This document shows, piece by piece, positions 62,643 to 64,000 of a stretch of 64,000 nt of DNA. Origin of the DNA: Saccharomonospora viridis DSM 43017 (GTDB taxonomy: Bacteria > Actinomycetota > Actinomycetes > Mycobacteriales > Pseudonocardiaceae). The position numbers and the translations under genes were made by a program. Location: positions 3,560,001 through 3,624,000 of the forward strand of contig NC_013159.1 of NCBI RefSeq assembly GCF_000023865.1, written 5' to 3'. Position 1 is the first letter of the stretch, and every line of letters begins with the position of its first letter. Under the pieces are notes generated by a model. It was not told the origin of the DNA. It saw nothing but the letters and a program-made list of their open reading frames with translations, and searched no databases.

Positions 62643-64000
62643 GTGAGAAACCGAACCCACAAAGTTCCTCCACTCGCCGCTTCGGCGGGGAACGGTCGTA
62701 CGGGCCGAAGACGCGGCCTACGCGCGGCGGTCCTCGCCGTGGCCATGACGATGCTCGCCACCGGCCTGCAGTTACCGGCGCAGGCCCAACAACAACCCGA
62801 CCCGGAGAAGGACCTCCCCGCAGGGGAGCCCGCACCCACCACGACCCTCGCGGTCGAGGAGAAGAAGCGGACGGAGGTCCTCGGAGAAGGCTGGGAGGAC
62901 TCCACCGACCGCGCGTGGCTCACCACCGGTGACGCCGACGGATTCCACTTACTGGTGGCCGACGCCGCCGAGGGCTATCGGTGGACCAGACTCGCCACGC
63001 TGTCCGAACCGGGTCTTCCCGCGGACCGGTGGATCGGCAACGCCTGCGTCACCGGGTCCGGTAAGCGCGCGGTCGTCGTCTACGCGCCGCGAACCTTCAC
63101 CAACAAGGCGGAACTGGCACTACGCGGCGGATTCACCGCGGTGATCGACCTGACCGACGGCACGGTCACCAAACTGCCCGTTCAGACCAGTCTCGCCTAC
63201 TACAACCCGGCTTGCGGCGAGGGCGAGCAAGTGATCCTGACCCAGGAGGGGGACGAGGATCTCGGCCGTACCCGGTTGCTCGAACTGAACGCGGCCACCG
63301 GCAAGGTCGGCGACAAGATCGAGGTCGACGGCCAACTCACCTCCGCGGTGCCGACCGAGGACGGCATCGTCGCGGCCGACAGCGGTGGCCTCGTCCGAGT
63401 CGACAAGGACGGCACACGGCGCATCCTCGCCCCCGCCAAGGGCGTGCCGTTCAAGGTCGCCGCCGACAGCGACGGCGGTGTCGTGTTCATGGAACGCCAC
63501 AACGGCGAAAGCGTTCGGGTTCGGCGCGCGACGACCAAGCCCGTCAAGGGGACGTCCCGCGCGGCCGAGGTCAAGACGCTGGCCATCGGCGGTCTGACCG
63601 AGGTGGACGTCACTTCCGGCAAGGGTGGCCGGGTGTTCGTCACCGGCAAGACGGCGCCTGTCGCCGCGTCCGCCAAGTCGCTTCCCGACAGTGTGACGAT
63701 CACCGAGTTGCCGAAGGGGTCCCGCCTGTCCATGCAGGGCACGCTGGCGGTGACCTCGGTGTTGGAGGGTAAGCCCACCGCGGACGCCAGCACCGCGACC
63801 GACATGGGTGCGCCGCGACCGCTGACGATCTCAGCCGTTGTGCCGAGAACCGAGCAGAAGACGACGTTCTCCCTCACCGCGTCCGAACTCGAGGCCGAAT
63901 ACGGCGAACAGGGCCCCACCGCGGGTCGGGAGCTCAGCCCGGCCATCAACGCTCCGAGCACCCGGATGAAGGCCGCGGGCGATCCGCACAATCCCGCCGA
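62643..64000 (+). CDS. Large secreted protein, 5' part (golvesin-type cell-surface protein)
   Basis: GTG 62643 follows AGGAGA, and the frame stays open to the end of the window (452 codons seen). A signal peptide is present (RRGLRAAVLAVAMTMLATGL, cleavage after AQA). The region after it is beta-propeller-like with repeated strands (AWLTTGDADGFHLLVADAAE, VVVYAPRTFTNKAELALRGG, VIDLTDGTVTKLPVQTSLAY, DGGVVFMERHNGESVRVRRA). The last visible residues (STRMKAAGDPHNPA) match the linker that, from memory, precedes a transglycosylase-like and golvesin C-terminal region in large actinobacterial surface proteins. The rest lies outside the window. It is divergent from the penicillin-binding protein. Confidence 0.75.
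   Translation, partial: MRNRTHKVPPLAASAGNGRTGRRRGLRAAVLAVAMTMLATGLQLPAQAQQQPDPEKDLPAGEPAPTTTLAVEEKKRTEVLGEGWEDSTDRAWLTTGDADGFHLLVADAAEGYRWTRLATLSEPGLPADRWIGNACVTGSGKRAVVVYAPRTFTNKAELALRGGFTAVIDLTDGTVTKLPVQTSLAYYNPACGEGEQVILTQEGDEDLGRTRLLELNAATGKVGDKIEVDGQLTSAVPTEDGIVAADSGGLVRVDKDGTRRILAPAKGVPFKVAADSDGGVVFMERHNGESVRVRRATTKPVKGTSRAAEVKTLAIGGLTEVDVTSGKGGRVFVTGKTAPVAASAKSLPDSVTITELPKGSRLSMQGTLAVTSVLEGKPTADASTATDMGAPRPLTISAVVPRTEQKTTFSLTASELEAEYGEQGPTAGRELSPAINAPSTRMKAAGDPHNPA

Overview
The window looks like the chromosome of a high-GC filamentous actinobacterium, most likely Pseudonocardiaceae (Saccharomonospora or Amycolatopsis type). This rests on the codon use, an actinobacterial integration host factor gene (48303-48614), an actinomycete-type S-adenosyl methyltransferase (32765-33601), type VII secretion (T7SS) style EspC/WXG partners beside an RHS toxin, and many acyl-CoA genes with TetR regulators. 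The genus is an inference. No rRNA, tRNA or CRISPR array was seen.

Layout. 1-3300 is a decayed accessory zone: an integrase-GntR fusion pseudogene, a frameshifted membrane protein, two paralogous cupin-like genes and an XRE regulator stub. 3617-9348 is a complete polymorphic-toxin cassette (YbaB-like protein, EspC-like protein, WXG-like protein, 1259-residue RHS toxin, immunity candidate). It abuts the 3' remnant of an acyl-CoA synthetase (9494-9999), followed by an intact enoyl-CoA hydratase. 10859-26648 is mostly ordinary: regulators, acetyltransferases, a DHFR-like reductase with a divergent TetR, secreted cutinase-like and C39 proteins, a glycosyltransferase, a sugar kinase, a two-component system, and an MHS-type transporter beside a LigM/GcvT-like demethylase. 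26671-32581 is a second, degraded RHS locus: orphan Hint piece, immunity gene, RHS gene with an internal deletion and a frameshift at the Hint/toxin junction, and a broken LamG gene. 32680-41639 is housekeeping: methyltransferase with a 21-bp repeat array, M23 peptidase, MgtE, M48 peptidase, RecQ, a small secreted protein, a DtxR-family regulator and a GNAT protein. 41689-51802 is lipid and siderophore type metabolism: enoyl-CoA hydratase, acyl-CoA ligase and TetR operon, acyl-CoA dehydrogenase behind a 26-bp perfect palindrome, phosphopantetheinyl transferase and isochorismate synthase, integration host factor, a second acyl-CoA ligase and a C39-like peptidase. 51913-64000 holds a flavoprotein/TetR/GlpD module, a Tat-exported metallo-hydrolase, ArgJ, an unusual LysR protein with two DNA-binding domains, a lipoprotein penicillin-binding protein, and the 5' part of a large secreted protein that runs off the window.

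How the genes work together. The strongest functional units are the two toxin loci (one intact, one dying), the fatty acyl-CoA operon with its likely TetR regulator, the glycerol-3-phosphate module, and the phosphopantetheinyl transferase/isochorismate synthase pair that may be iron-controlled. Several convergent gene pairs are separated by clear hairpins. All functional names come from reading motifs by eye; no database search was run.
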